A DNA stretch of 64,000 bases from Micromonospora sp. AMSO31t (GTDB lineage: Bacteria > Actinomycetota > Actinomycetes > Mycobacteriales > Micromonosporaceae). Below, one piece after another: positions 25,990 to 34,138 of this stretch; position 1 is the first letter of the stretch; the number at the start of each line of letters is the position of its first letter. The position numbers and the translations under genes are program-made. Under the pieces are notes generated by a model. It was not told the origin of the DNA. It worked only from the letters and a program-made list of their open reading frames with translations, and searched no databases. The stretch covers positions 24,240 to 88,239 of the forward strand of contig NZ_WBKT01000006.1 of the NCBI RefSeq assembly GCF_008868175.1. The letters run 5' to 3'.

Positions 25990-27186
25990 GTGGTGACCGG
26001 GCGCGGGTCCGTCGTCGTGGGTGTCGTGGCCGCCCCCGGGGCCGCGGCCGACCTGGCGCGGGAGGCCGCCACGGAGCTCGCCGACCGGCTCCGCAACCGG
26101 GTCCCGGAGGTCGACTGGGCGGTACGCCTCCAGGTGGCGCGGCTCGTCGAAGGGCCGGCCGACCTCGGCCAGCTCATCGAGGCAGCCCGGCGCTGGATGC
26201 TGGCCGAGGGCTGGAGTCTGGTCCTCTGCGTGACGGACCTACCGTTGCAGACCGCGCGGCGGCCCGTGGTCGCCCACGCCAGCACCACCCACGGCGTCGC
26301 GGTCCTTTCCATGCCCGCGCTCGGCCCCGTCGCCGTGGCCCGGCGGATGGCCGAGGCCGGGGACCGGCTCCTCGCGGCACTGCTCGGCGATACCGACGCG
26401 GTCGGCGACCCGGTACGGGCCGGCCCGCGCCGCCTGCGCCTGGCCACCGGGCGGCGGGCCCGGGAACTCGGCGCGCGCGTGAACCCCCAGGCGTCCGGCA
26501 TCGGCCTGCTGGCCGGGGTGATCGGCGGCAATCTGCGGCTGCTGCTCGGCATGCTCCGGGCGAACCGGCCGTGGCGGCTGGCCGTCCGGCTCTCCCGGCT
26601 GCTGGTCGGTGCCTTCGCGACCGCGGTCCTCGCCCTGGTGAGCGCCGATATTTGGCAGCTGTCGGCGGCGTTGGGCAACCTGCGGCTCGGCCTGCTCGCG
26701 GCCGGCTCCGTCCTGGCGGTGGTGCTGACCATGGTGCTCGGCGCGCGCCTCTGGGAGCGGGTTCCGCGCGACCGGGGCGCCCGGGAGCAGGTCGTCCTCT
26801 TCAACGTGGTTACCGTGCTCACCGTGGTGATCGGTGTCCTCGCGCTGTACGTGGCGCTCGCCGCGCTGACCATCATCGGGGCGATCGCCCTCGTCCCCTG
26901 GGACCTGCTCGCTGAATCGACCGGCCGACCGGCCGGCGTCGCCCACCAGGTCAAACTGGGCTGGCTGGCCAGCTCGCTGGCGACGGTCGGCGGCGCGCTC
27001 GGCGCCGGACTAGAGTCCGACTCGGCGGTACGGGAGGCGGCGTACCGTTATCAGCCCGACGCGGAGCTGACCGGCGAGCAGGGTGGGCCGGGCCCGACCG
27101 GCGGGGCCGGACCGGGACCAAGCGGCGAGTCCGGGTCGCCGCGCGGAGACAGGTCTGAGTCGGAGCGGAACCACGAGGCCGGCTGA
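25990..27186 (+). CDS. Membrane protein with N-terminal cytoplasmic domain
   Basis: 398 residues. The first ~140 are a soluble alpha/beta-like segment (VVVGVVAAPGAAADLAREAA, GWSLVLCVTDLPLQ). About five membrane segments follow (near 168-186, 205-222, 233-255, 268-302 and 320-338), and then a Gly/Pro/Ser-rich tail. It starts with tandem GTGs (25990, 25993). The better ribosome-site spacing favours the second. I do not recognise a named family; it resembles conserved actinobacterial membrane proteins of unknown role. Neighbouring MscS might suggest envelope stress, but this is weak. Confidence 0.7.
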   Translation: MVTGRGSVVVGVVAAPGAAADLAREAATELADRLRNRVPEVDWAVRLQVARLVEGPADLGQLIEAARRWMLAEGWSLVLCVTDLPLQTARRPVVAHASTTHGVAVLSMPALGPVAVARRMAEAGDRLLAALLGDTDAVGDPVRAGPRRLRLATGRRARELGARVNPQASGIGLLAGVIGGNLRLLLGMLRANRPWRLAVRLSRLLVGAFATAVLALVSADIWQLSAALGNLRLGLLAAGSVLAVVLTMVLGARLWERVPRDRGAREQVVLFNVVTVLTVVIGVLALYVALAALTIIGAIALVPWDLLAESTGRPAGVAHQVKLGWLASSLATVGGALGAGLESDSAVREAAYRYQPDAELTGEQGGPGPTGGAGPGPSGESGSPRGDRSESERNHEAG

Positions 27187-27199
27187 CGGCCCTGGTCTG

Positions 27200-27391
27200 T
27201 GCTGTGATGTCGTGGGTGTGCATCAGCGTCTCGTTTACGCCCAGCGCCGCGAAGCCGCTCGGGTCTGTCGGGCCCCAGTGCCAGGCTCGTACCGAAGGGT
27301 CGAATGCGGATAACGCGGTGCTCAGCAACTTTCCTGCGCCGGCGGCGGTCCCCTCGCCGACGAGGAACCGGCCTCGATCGGTCAGCCACAC
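27200..27391 (-). pseudogene. Fragment of a mycothiol-dependent maleylpyruvate-isomerase-type protein
   Basis: The minus strand reads WLTDRGRFLVGEGTAAG, then VRAWHWGPTDPSGFAALGV and NETLMHTHDI. This is the central metal-site segment of the DinB-like maleylpyruvate isomerase family (xxRxxHPxGxxDxxGFxAMGVxExLLHTHDI). Both ends are missing. After HDITA the frame runs into unrelated sequence that is antisense to the gene before it. The remaining bases up to 27641 include a plus-strand ORF of 71 codons without recognisable similarity. Confidence 0.6.
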
Positions 27392-27619
27392 CGCTTGCTG
27401 GCGGCGGCAACAGACGCCGGGCTACACCCGGCCAGGACCATCCTCGCCCTGCGAAATCCCGGCCACGGCGACCGCCACCTCTACGGCGCCGTCAACGAGC
27501 AGATTCGAACCTTCCTCGTCGTGCACTCCGCCCCCGCGGTCCCGCCGGTGACGGTCGCGCTGCTCACGAGCAGCGGCTTGGTCCGAGCCCAGGCGCCGGC
27601 AGATGCATAAAGGCTTCAT

Positions 27620-27632
27620 ATAGATCTGCTAT
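27620..27632. promoter_or_regulatory. Palindromic operator candidate ATAGATCTGCTAT
   Basis: An ATAG-N5-CTAT inverted repeat in an AT-rich patch 10-22 bases before the MarR ATG. It overlaps a TATGCT -10-like element. MarR proteins commonly repress themselves from such sites, so autoregulation is likely but inferred. Confidence 0.4.
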
Positions 27633-27641
27633 GCTTCGAGC

Positions 27642-28097
27642 ATGGCCCGTCAAGACGCCACTCGTCGCGCTTCCACTGCAATCGGGTCAGCCCTCTATGG
27701 ACTGGCCACCAGGGCCGTCAGGCGTCTTCCCCGTGACATGAGCCTCACGTCCGCTGCCACCCTGGCCACCCTGGATAGGACCGGCCCACGACGAATCACC
27801 GATCTCGCCGTGATTGCGGGCGTCACCCAACCCGCGATGACCGTCCTGGTCCGGGTGATGGAGGAATCCGGGCTGGTCGAGCGGAGAGGCGACCCGTCCG
27901 ACAAGCGGGTGACGCTGGCGTGTCTGACCGAGGCCGGCGCGTCCTACGTCCGGGCGCGGCGCCAGGCGGGCGTCCAGGCGTATGCAGGCTTGATCGACAA
28001 GCTCACCGACGACGAGGTTGACGCCTTGGTGGCAGCCCTTCCGGCGCTGCAACATCTGGCCGAGCTCGACAGTCAAGATCGAGAAGGGTCGAAGTAA
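27642..28097 (+). CDS. MarR-family transcriptional regulator
   Basis: 151 residues with the winged helix-turn-helix of MarR. Recognition region: ITDLAVIAGVTQPAMTVLVRVMEESGLVER. Wing: GDPSDKRVTLACLTEAG. ATG is only 10 bases after the palindrome. It is the first gene of an operon with a small protein and an MFS exporter, with overlapping stops and starts. The usual logic is a repressor of the exporter that is released by its ligand, a drug or aromatic acid. Confidence 0.9.
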   Translation: MARQDATRRASTAIGSALYGLATRAVRRLPRDMSLTSAATLATLDRTGPRRITDLAVIAGVTQPAMTVLVRVMEESGLVERRGDPSDKRVTLACLTEAGASYVRARRQAGVQAYAGLIDKLTDDEVDALVAALPALQHLAELDSQDREGSK

Positions 28098-28345
28098 TGA
28101 CAGGGTGGTCATTCGGCGGAGTCACGGTCAACGTCGGCGGCGGCTTCACGCGGATGCGGGCGATGATCGCCGAAACCACGGGGCTCGATCCGGTGATGAT
28201 CAAGGCGTTCCCGACCTTCGGCATGCTGCTCGACAACGGTGCCGCGCTTCAGGTCGCCGAACTGGACCAGCCGTGGGCGTGGCGGGTCCGGACATGCATC
28301 CGTCCCGGCCTGTTGGACCACATCACGACTGGGACCGACCGATGA
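28097..28345 (+). CDS. Small hypothetical protein between MarR and MFS
   Basis: An 82-residue soluble protein. It overlaps the MarR stop (TAATG) and the MFS start (ATGA), so it is translationally coupled to both and probably real. The sequence begins MTGWSFGGVTVNVGGGF, has MIAETTGLDPVMIKAFPTFG and ends PGLLDHITTGTDR. I recognise no domain. It might be a ligand-binding accessory of the efflux pair, by position only. Confidence 0.6.
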   Translation: MTGWSFGGVTVNVGGGFTRMRAMIAETTGLDPVMIKAFPTFGMLLDNGAALQVAELDQPWAWRVRTCIRPGLLDHITTGTDR

Positions 28346-29844
28346 GCACTACCGTGGAGCGCTCCGAGGCGCGGCTGCTTGTCCCCTCGCTGATGTTCAT
28401 CGCCCTGGTCGTGGCGGCAGTCGCCAGCCTCGGGACGCCGCTGATCACCAGCGTGGCGACCACGTTCCACGTCGCACTCGACAGCGCGCAGTGGACACTG
28501 ACCATCGCGCTGCTCAGCGGCGCCGTCGCTACGCCCGTCCTCGGCCGGCTCGGAGCCGGCCCACACCGGCGGGCCACGATTCTCGCCACGCTGGCGGTCG
28601 TCGTCGCCGGCAGTGCGCTCACCGTGCTACCGCTGCCGTTCGCGTGGCTGCTTGTCGGTAGGGCGGCCCAAGGCGTCGGGCTCGGTCTGACGGCGCTGAT
28701 GATGGGCGTGGCCCGTGACCATCTTCCCGAGGGGCGCAGCGCGGCCACGATTGCCCTGATCTCGGTGGTGTCAATCATCGGGGCCGGCGTCGGGTACCCG
28801 CTCGCCGCGCTGCTCACCGACTTCGGCGGGGTGCGGGCCGCCTACGGCCTCGGTCTGTTCGTCACCGCTCTCGCCTTCCTGACCGCGTGGCGCTCCATGC
28901 CCGTCGCCCCCGGAGGCCGCTCCGCTCACGTGGACGTGGTGGGCGCGCTGGTCCTGGCGGGTGGACTGCTCCTCGTCCTGTTCCTCGCAAGCCAGACGAG
29001 TCTCTGGAGCGATCACCTCACCGTGGCGGTGGTCCTCGCCATCGTCGCCGTGCTCCTGCTCTGCGTCTGGATCTTCTCCGAGCTGCGCAGTAGGACGCCC
29101 CTGGTCGATGTCCGGGCGATGCGGCACCCGGCGGTCGCCGGGGCGAACATCGCCATGTTCGTCGCCGGGATCGGCATGTACCTCCTCCTCACCCTCATCA
29201 CCCGGTACGCGCAGACGCCGCACAGTGCCGGCTACGGCTTCGGGCTGACCACCTTCGTGGCCGGGCTGGTCCTGGTCCCGTTCTCGGTGCTGGGGTTCGT
29301 CGCCGGCAAGCTCACACCGCGGGTGGGGATGCGGATCGACGGGCCGTTGCTCCTGGCCGGCAGCGCCGTCGTCGTCGGAGGCGGGTTCGTCCTGTTCGCT
29401 GCGGCCCGGTCGAACCTGGCCGAACTGTTCGTAGCGATGGGCGTGCTGGGTTTCGGTGTCGGCAGCTTCTCGGCCGCCATGCCCGGCGTCATCCTGGCCG
29501 TCACCCCCAAGAGCGAGACGTCGAGCGCCATGAGCTTCAACTATGTCGTCCGTAGCGTCGGGTACTCCCTGGGCAGCGCCACAGGCGGCCTGGTCCTGGC
29601 CGCCGGCACCCACCCCGGCGATCTCTTCCCGAACGACGGCGCCTACACCACGGCAGCCCTGATCGGCATCGCCGCGATGGCGATCACGACTATGACCAGC
29701 CTCGCTCTCGCCCGCCGACGCTCGCCCGAGACCAACCCGACACCCAGCGGTGACCGGCGCGCCCAGCCAGGGCCGGTCGAGTCGATGACCGGCTCGCCGG
29801 AAGGGCGGCGGCCCGAACAAGAACGAAAAGTAGCCGACACGTAG
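28342..29844 (+). CDS. MFS multidrug-type transporter (DHA2-like)
   Basis: 500 residues with about 14 hydrophobic helices. Family elements include TPLITSVATTFHVALDSAQWTL in the first helices and GRAAQGVGLGLTALMMG (motif C region). A long polar tail (SPETNPTPSGDRRAQPG onward) is cytoplasmic. ATG at 28342 is preferred because it overlaps the stop of the coupled small gene. It probably exports a toxic or antibiotic compound under MarR control. The 178 bp after it show no gene. Confidence 0.9.
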   Translation: MSTTVERSEARLLVPSLMFIALVVAAVASLGTPLITSVATTFHVALDSAQWTLTIALLSGAVATPVLGRLGAGPHRRATILATLAVVVAGSALTVLPLPFAWLLVGRAAQGVGLGLTALMMGVARDHLPEGRSAATIALISVVSIIGAGVGYPLAALLTDFGGVRAAYGLGLFVTALAFLTAWRSMPVAPGGRSAHVDVVGALVLAGGLLLVLFLASQTSLWSDHLTVAVVLAIVAVLLLCVWIFSELRSRTPLVDVRAMRHPAVAGANIAMFVAGIGMYLLLTLITRYAQTPHSAGYGFGLTTFVAGLVLVPFSVLGFVAGKLTPRVGMRIDGPLLLAGSAVVVGGGFVLFAAARSNLAELFVAMGVLGFGVGSFSAAMPGVILAVTPKSETSSAMSFNYVVRSVGYSLGSATGGLVLAAGTHPGDLFPNDGAYTTAALIGIAAMAITTMTSLALARRRSPETNPTPSGDRRAQPGPVESMTGSPEGRRPEQERKVADT

Positions 29845-30022
29845 GTACCAGTCGCAGCAGTACGACGTGATCGGCCAGCAACCCCGAGCCCCTGCCACAG
29901 ATGCCCCTAGAACTGGCGCCGTCGATGCCGAGGACGCCTGTGCGCCTTCGGTACCGGCAAGTGCGTGATCCTCGATCACCGGCACGCCCATCCGATCGAA
30001 CCGGAAGCTAAGGACCGCCCGC

Positions 30023-30895
30023 ATGCAGTTCCCTCACATGGCAGCCCGCGACGCCGTGACCCTCGCGCTATCCGAGGATGCAGCCGCCGATGACGTCACC
30101 ACTCGATGGAGCGTCGCGCCGCGACAATGGGCGACGGCAGTCATCATCACCCGCCAACCGGGCCTGGCCGCCGGTGTGCCTCTGGCCTCCGAGGTCTACG
30201 CCCGTATCGGCGGCGAAACACAGGTCGACGAATCAGTACCCGACGGCACGCGACTTGAGGCCGGCGACGTCCTAGCGAGCATTTCCGGCCCCGCGCACCA
30301 GATCATCACCGGCGAACGGACGGTACTGAATTTCCTCCAGCGCCTGTGCGGCATCGCCACACTCACCGATCGGTACGTGGCCGCCGTGCGCGATCTGCCT
30401 GTCCGCGTCCTGGATACCCGCAAGACCGCCCCTGGACTTCGGCTGCTGGACAAGTACGCGGTCGCCGCGGGCGGCGGGCACAACCATCGGCTGGACCTCG
30501 GCGCGATGGTGCTGCTCAAGGAGAACCACATCGCCGCCGCAGGCGGCGTCACCGCCGCCATCGACAACGTCCGCAAGAACATGGCGTCGGAGGGCAAGAC
30601 CATGCCCATCGAAGTAGAGGTGGCCACGATCGCCCAAGCCCGTGAGGCGCTGCGCGCCGAGCCGTCATGGATCATGCTCGACAACATGACCGTGCCGCAG
30701 CTGGCCGAAGCCGGCCGCCTTCGACGCGAACTGGCCCCCGACTCCGACATCAGGCTGGAGGCCTCGGGCACGATCACCCTGGACAACTTGCGCGCCGTCG
30801 CGGAAACCGGTGTCGACGCCATCTCCGTCGGCTCGCTGACCCACAGCGCACCCGCCATGGACCTGAGCATGCTTCTGAGCATCACCCGATCTTGA
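30023..30895 (+). CDS. nadC: Nicotinate-nucleotide pyrophosphorylase-like enzyme (NadC family)
   Basis: 290 residues of the quinolinate phosphoribosyltransferase family, which makes nicotinate mononucleotide from quinolinate and PRPP. Core motifs are GERTVLNFLQRLCGIAT, VLDTRKTAPGLRLLDKYAV, GGGHNHRLDLGAMVLLKENHI, EVEVATIAQA and the ending EASGTITLDNLRAVAETGVDAISVG. All substrate-binding Arg, Lys and His positions look present. It is not next to nadA or nadB, as would be normal for NAD biosynthesis. Its only partner is a DUF1330 gene 17 bp downstream, so a salvage or secondary-metabolism paralogue is possible. Confidence 0.88.
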   Translation: MQFPHMAARDAVTLALSEDAAADDVTTRWSVAPRQWATAVIITRQPGLAAGVPLASEVYARIGGETQVDESVPDGTRLEAGDVLASISGPAHQIITGERTVLNFLQRLCGIATLTDRYVAAVRDLPVRVLDTRKTAPGLRLLDKYAVAAGGGHNHRLDLGAMVLLKENHIAAAGGVTAAIDNVRKNMASEGKTMPIEVEVATIAQAREALRAEPSWIMLDNMTVPQLAEAGRLRRELAPDSDIRLEASGTITLDNLRAVAETGVDAISVGSLTHSAPAMDLSMLLSITRS

Positions 30896-30912
30896 CAAAA
30901 ACTGGAGGTTCC

Positions 30913-31206
30913 GTGGCCAAGGGCTACTGGGTCAGCGTCTACCGCACCATTTCCGACCCTGAGAAGCTGGCTGCCTACAACAAGCTGGCCGGCCTGGCCG
31001 TCCGGGCCGGGGGAGGCCGGACCCTCGTCCGTGGCGGTCGGGTCGTCGCGCATGACGCCGGAATCGCCGAGCGCACCGTCCTGGTCGAGTTCGACAGCTT
31101 CGAGCAGGCCGTCGCGGCGCACGAGAGTGCGGCCTACCAGGAGGCGCTGGTCGCCCTCTCCGACGGCGTAGAGCGCGACTTCCGCATCGTCGAAGGCATC
31201 GACTGA
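30913..31206 (+). CDS. DUF1330 protein (YciI/dimeric ferredoxin-like fold)
   Basis: 97 residues from GTG with GGAGG upstream. DUF1330 features are KGYWVSVYRTISDPEKLAAY at the start, the glycine-rich AGGGRTLVRGG, and VLVEFDSFEQAVAAHESAAYQEA. These proteins form ferredoxin-like dimeric barrels of unclear role. It lies 17 bp behind the nadC-like gene and so is likely in its operon. A close paralogue (about half identical residues by eye) is at 63554-63847 behind cutC. Confidence 0.85.
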   Translation: MAKGYWVSVYRTISDPEKLAAYNKLAGLAVRAGGGRTLVRGGRVVAHDAGIAERTVLVEFDSFEQAVAAHESAAYQEALVALSDGVERDFRIVEGID

Positions 31207-31306
31207 CCAAGGGCTCAGTCGGCGACCTGCCCGGCGTCCAGCTCCCACAGGCACCGCACGGCAGGAGCGCCACGCGGGCGTCTGGGTCTGCCGGAGGAAG
31301 TCTTCC

Positions 31307-32731
31307 TCACTCAGCTGGCGGCGGATCGTTCTCCGTCGGGCAGGAAGTTGCCAGCGCGCCGAGGGTGAGGGGAGAGGAGACGGGGCGTTCGGCGAAGCCG
31401 GAGGTGCCGGAGGGCTCTTGACCGAGGATGCAGCTGACGGCGTAGCCGCAGGTGCGTGCCTGGCAGTAACCCATGCCGACCCGGGTGAGCATCTTCGCCG
31501 ACCGGCCGTCGTGCCCGACGAGGTCCTGCTGCATGGACCGCAGTGCCCCGAACGGAACCTCCTCGCAGCGGCAGACGGTCGTGTCGTCGGACAACCGGTC
31601 CACCCAGCCAGGCGGCACCGGGTGGGACCGGTGCATCGCCTGCGCGAAGCGGCGGAGCGCCGCCCGCGAGCGGCGCAGCCGTGGTGCGACCGACGAGGCG
31701 CCCGCCGCGACGGCACCGGCGATCTGGCCTTCCACCGTCGCCAGCGCGGCGCCGCCCACGCCGCAGGCTTCGCCCGCGACGAAGACGCCCTCGACCGATG
31801 AGCGCTGCTCGTCGTCGACCTCGCACACCAGCGACCCGTCGACATCCACGCGCGTCGCACAGCCGAGCGCCAGTGGCAGCTCCAGTTGCGGGGTGAAACC
31901 CCACCCCACGGCCAGCACGTCGACGGCGACGGTGCGCTCAGTTCCGGGTACCACCCGTCCCTGGTGGTCCAACCGCATGGTGGTGACCCGTTCCACGGCG
32001 TCCGTGCCGTGGGCGGAGACCACGACGGACCGGGCGCGGACCGGGATGCGGTGCCGCGCCAGCACCCGGGCGTAGCCGGCGCCCTCACCGAGCTTGCCGA
32101 CGTTACGGATCACGGCGCCGAGCTCGCTCAGCCACGCCGGCGGGGAGGCGGCCTCGTGAACACCCACGACGCGCGCACCCGACTCGGCCAGGCCGGCCGC
32201 GACCGGAAGCAGGAAGGGGCCGGTTCCGGCCACCAGCACCCGCTGTCCGGCAACGACGCCGTGACCCTTGAGCAGAGCCTGCACACCCCCCGCCGTCATC
32301 ACGCCCGGAAGATCCCAACCGCGGAACGGGATCTGACGGTCGTACGCCCCCGGGGCCAGGACGAGCCGGCGGCTGTGCAGCTCGACGGCCTGTTCGCCGC
32401 CACCGGTCCGGTCGACCAGGTGCACGACGAAGCCGCGCCGGTCGCGGGTGACCGTCCACACGTGGTGCTGGAAGAACTGGGCAACGGCCGGGAGTCCGGC
32501 CACGAGACGGTGGTAGGTCGCCAGGTCGTGATGAAGGTGGGCCACCTCGGCGGCGCTCACGCCGTGCTCGCTGGGTGCCGGGTGGCGCCAGTACTGGCCG
32601 CCGGGCGCCACACCGGCGTCCACGATGGCCGTGCGCGCGCCGGCGCGGGTGGCGCTGGTCGCGGCGGCCAGCCCGGCCGGCCCGGCGCCGACCACGAGCA
32701 CGTCGAACCTCCGCTCAGACTTCGAGGTCAC
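31307..32731 (-). CDS. D-hydroxyproline dehydrogenase alpha subunit (HcnB/OoxA-like)
   Basis: 474 residues. An FAD-binding Rossmann motif (VVGAGPAGLAAATSA, about 12-26) opens the protein and a second dinucleotide motif (VLVAGTGPFLLPVAAGL) lies near 165. VFVAGEACGVGG is the closing FAD motif. The C-terminus has a BFD-type [2Fe-2S] site (CRCEEV and GMGYCQARTCG). This is the architecture of the large subunit of HcnABC-like amine dehydrogenases. With the ferredoxin and the second FAD subunit that overlap upstream it should oxidise cis-4-hydroxy-D-proline to the pyrroline. It is the last gene of the minus arm. Confidence 0.88.
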   Translation of the reverse strand: MTSKSERRFDVLVVGAGPAGLAAATSATRAGARTAIVDAGVAPGGQYWRHPAPSEHGVSAAEVAHLHHDLATYHRLVAGLPAVAQFFQHHVWTVTRDRRGFVVHLVDRTGGGEQAVELHSRRLVLAPGAYDRQIPFRGWDLPGVMTAGGVQALLKGHGVVAGQRVLVAGTGPFLLPVAAGLAESGARVVGVHEAASPPAWLSELGAVIRNVGKLGEGAGYARVLARHRIPVRARSVVVSAHGTDAVERVTTMRLDHQGRVVPGTERTVAVDVLAVGWGFTPQLELPLALGCATRVDVDGSLVCEVDDEQRSSVEGVFVAGEACGVGGAALATVEGQIAGAVAAGASSVAPRLRRSRAALRRFAQAMHRSHPVPPGWVDRLSDDTTVCRCEEVPFGALRSMQQDLVGHDGRSAKMLTRVGMGYCQARTCGYAVSCILGQEPSGTSGFAERPVSSPLTLGALATSCPTENDPPPAE

Positions 32732-32990
32732 CGTGACCGGTTCCTTCCTGCGTGCTGACCTCCATGCCCGGCTCGGCGAGCCGGAGGCAGGCGCGTTCGT
32801 TCGGGCGCCCGTCGACGACGATGAGGCAGTCGAAGCACACGCCGATACCGCAGAACAACCCCCGCGGGCGGCCGGCGCCTCGGGTGCTGCGCCACGACCG
32901 CACCCCGACCGCGGTCAACGCGGCGCCCACGCTCTGCCCGGGCCGGAAGGGGATCTGGCTGCCGTCGAAGGAGAAGTGTGGCTGGCTCAT
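32715..32990 (-). CDS. D-hydroxyproline dehydrogenase gamma subunit, [2Fe-2S] protein (HcnA-like)
   Basis: A 91-residue plant-type ferredoxin domain with cluster ligands C47, C52, C55 and C68 (LFCGIGVCFDC ... ERAC). It carries electrons between the two flavin subunits. Its stop overlaps the alpha-subunit start by 17 bases and its ATG overlaps the beta-subunit stop (ATGA), so the three subunits are translated as a unit. The short length and lack of extra domains match HcnA/OoxX-type proteins. Confidence 0.9.
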   Translation of the reverse strand: MSQPHFSFDGSQIPFRPGQSVGAALTAVGVRSWRSTRGAGRPRGLFCGIGVCFDCLIVVDGRPNERACLRLAEPGMEVSTQEGTGHGDLEV

Positions 32991-34138
32991 CCTGTGGTCA
33001 CCTGCGCGAACCTCGATGGCGCGAACGCCGAGGGGTCGATGTCCGGCTGACCGTCGGTCAGCATCTGGCTGATCAGCCTGCCGGTCGCCGGGGCGAGACC
33101 GATCCCGGCGCCCTCGTGCCCGCAGGCGTGGAACATCCCGCGGACCCGGGGGTCCGCACCGATGACCGGCAGGTGGTCCGGGCAGTACGGGCGGAACCCG
33201 TGGTAGGTCCGCATCAGCCTCACGTCGGCGAGGAAGGGGAAGAGGCGTACCGCCAGCGCGGCCAGCCGCCGCAGCACCTCCACGGACATGGTGTCGTCGA
33301 ACCCCACCCGCTCCCGGCTCGCGCCGATGAGCACCGTTCCGCCCTGGGTGCCTTCGACGACGGTGGACGTCTCCAGCCCGGCGACGTCGGACGCGACGTT
33401 CTCGACGTAGTCGGCGGAGTACACCTTGTGCCGGACCACCCGGGGCAGCGGCTCGGTCACCAGGATGAACCCGCGGCGGGGGAGGATCGGGATCGGCGCG
33501 CCGAGCCGCTCGCCGACCTGACCACCCCAGGTTCCGGCGGCGTTGACGACCGCGTCGGTGGGATACCTGCCGGTGCGCGTCCGGACCGCCGTGACGCGCC
33601 CGTCCGGACCCCGTTCGGCCGCCACGACCTCCTCGCCGCAGGCCACCGTGGCGCCGAGGGACCGGGCCGCGGCGAGGAGTGACACCGCCGCACGTACCGG
33701 CTGTACCTGCATGTCCTGGGGGTAGAGGACTCCAGCGGGCAGGTCCGGGGCGAGGTTCGGCTCGTGGTCGTGGAGCTGGTCCGCGCTCACCGCGACCGTC
33801 TCCACGCCGGTGGCCCGTTGCCCCTCGGCGAACCGGGTCAGTGCTGCGGCACCCGGATCCGAGGTGGCCACGACCAGGCCACCCTTCTCTTCGAGTTCGA
33901 ACGGGTCGGGGCCGAACTCGGCGGCCAGTTCCCGCCAGCGCGTACGGGATGCCAGAGCCAGGTTCAGTTCGGGGCCGGGCTCCTTGTCCGAGACGAGGAT
34001 GTTGCCCTCACCGCGGCTGGTGGTGCCGCCGGCCAGGTTTCCCCGTTCGAGGACGGTCACCGACAGTCCCTCGCGCGCGGCGTAGTAGGCGCAGGCGGCC
34101 CCCACGATGCCCGCACCGACGATGACCACGTCAGGCAT
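32987..34138 (-). CDS. D-hydroxyproline dehydrogenase beta subunit (DAO/glycine-oxidase fold)
   Basis: 383 residues. GAGIVGAACAYYAAREG (7-23) binds FAD, and the substrate domain has the DAO-family segments VLYPQDMQVQPVRA and HGFRPYCPDHLPVIG, with HACGHEGAGIGLAPATG at the end. This is the catalytic flavin subunit that removes a hydride from the amino carbon of D-hydroxyproline. Start at 34138 overlaps the stop of the reductase gene. Subunit order alpha-gamma-beta on the minus strand is the same as in characterised hydroxyproline loci. Confidence 0.9.
   Translation of the reverse strand: MPDVVIVGAGIVGAACAYYAAREGLSVTVLERGNLAGGTTSRGEGNILVSDKEPGPELNLALASRTRWRELAAEFGPDPFELEEKGGLVVATSDPGAAALTRFAEGQRATGVETVAVSADQLHDHEPNLAPDLPAGVLYPQDMQVQPVRAAVSLLAAARSLGATVACGEEVVAAERGPDGRVTAVRTRTGRYPTDAVVNAAGTWGGQVGERLGAPIPILPRRGFILVTEPLPRVVRHKVYSADYVENVASDVAGLETSTVVEGTQGGTVLIGASRERVGFDDTMSVEVLRRLAALAVRLFPFLADVRLMRTYHGFRPYCPDHLPVIGADPRVRGMFHACGHEGAGIGLAPATGRLISQMLTDGQPDIDPSAFAPSRFAQVTTG

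Noticed and set aside
27395..27610. A 71-codon plus-strand frame before the MarR gene
   Set aside because: No convincing start signal and no recognised family. It lies between a pseudogene and an AT-rich promoter.
31307..34138. Hydrogen cyanide synthase (HcnABC) as the function of the three-part FAD/Fe-S enzyme
   Set aside because: Subunit types match, but the epimerase, deaminase, AcnX and semialdehyde dehydrogenase around it point to D-hydroxyproline dehydrogenase.
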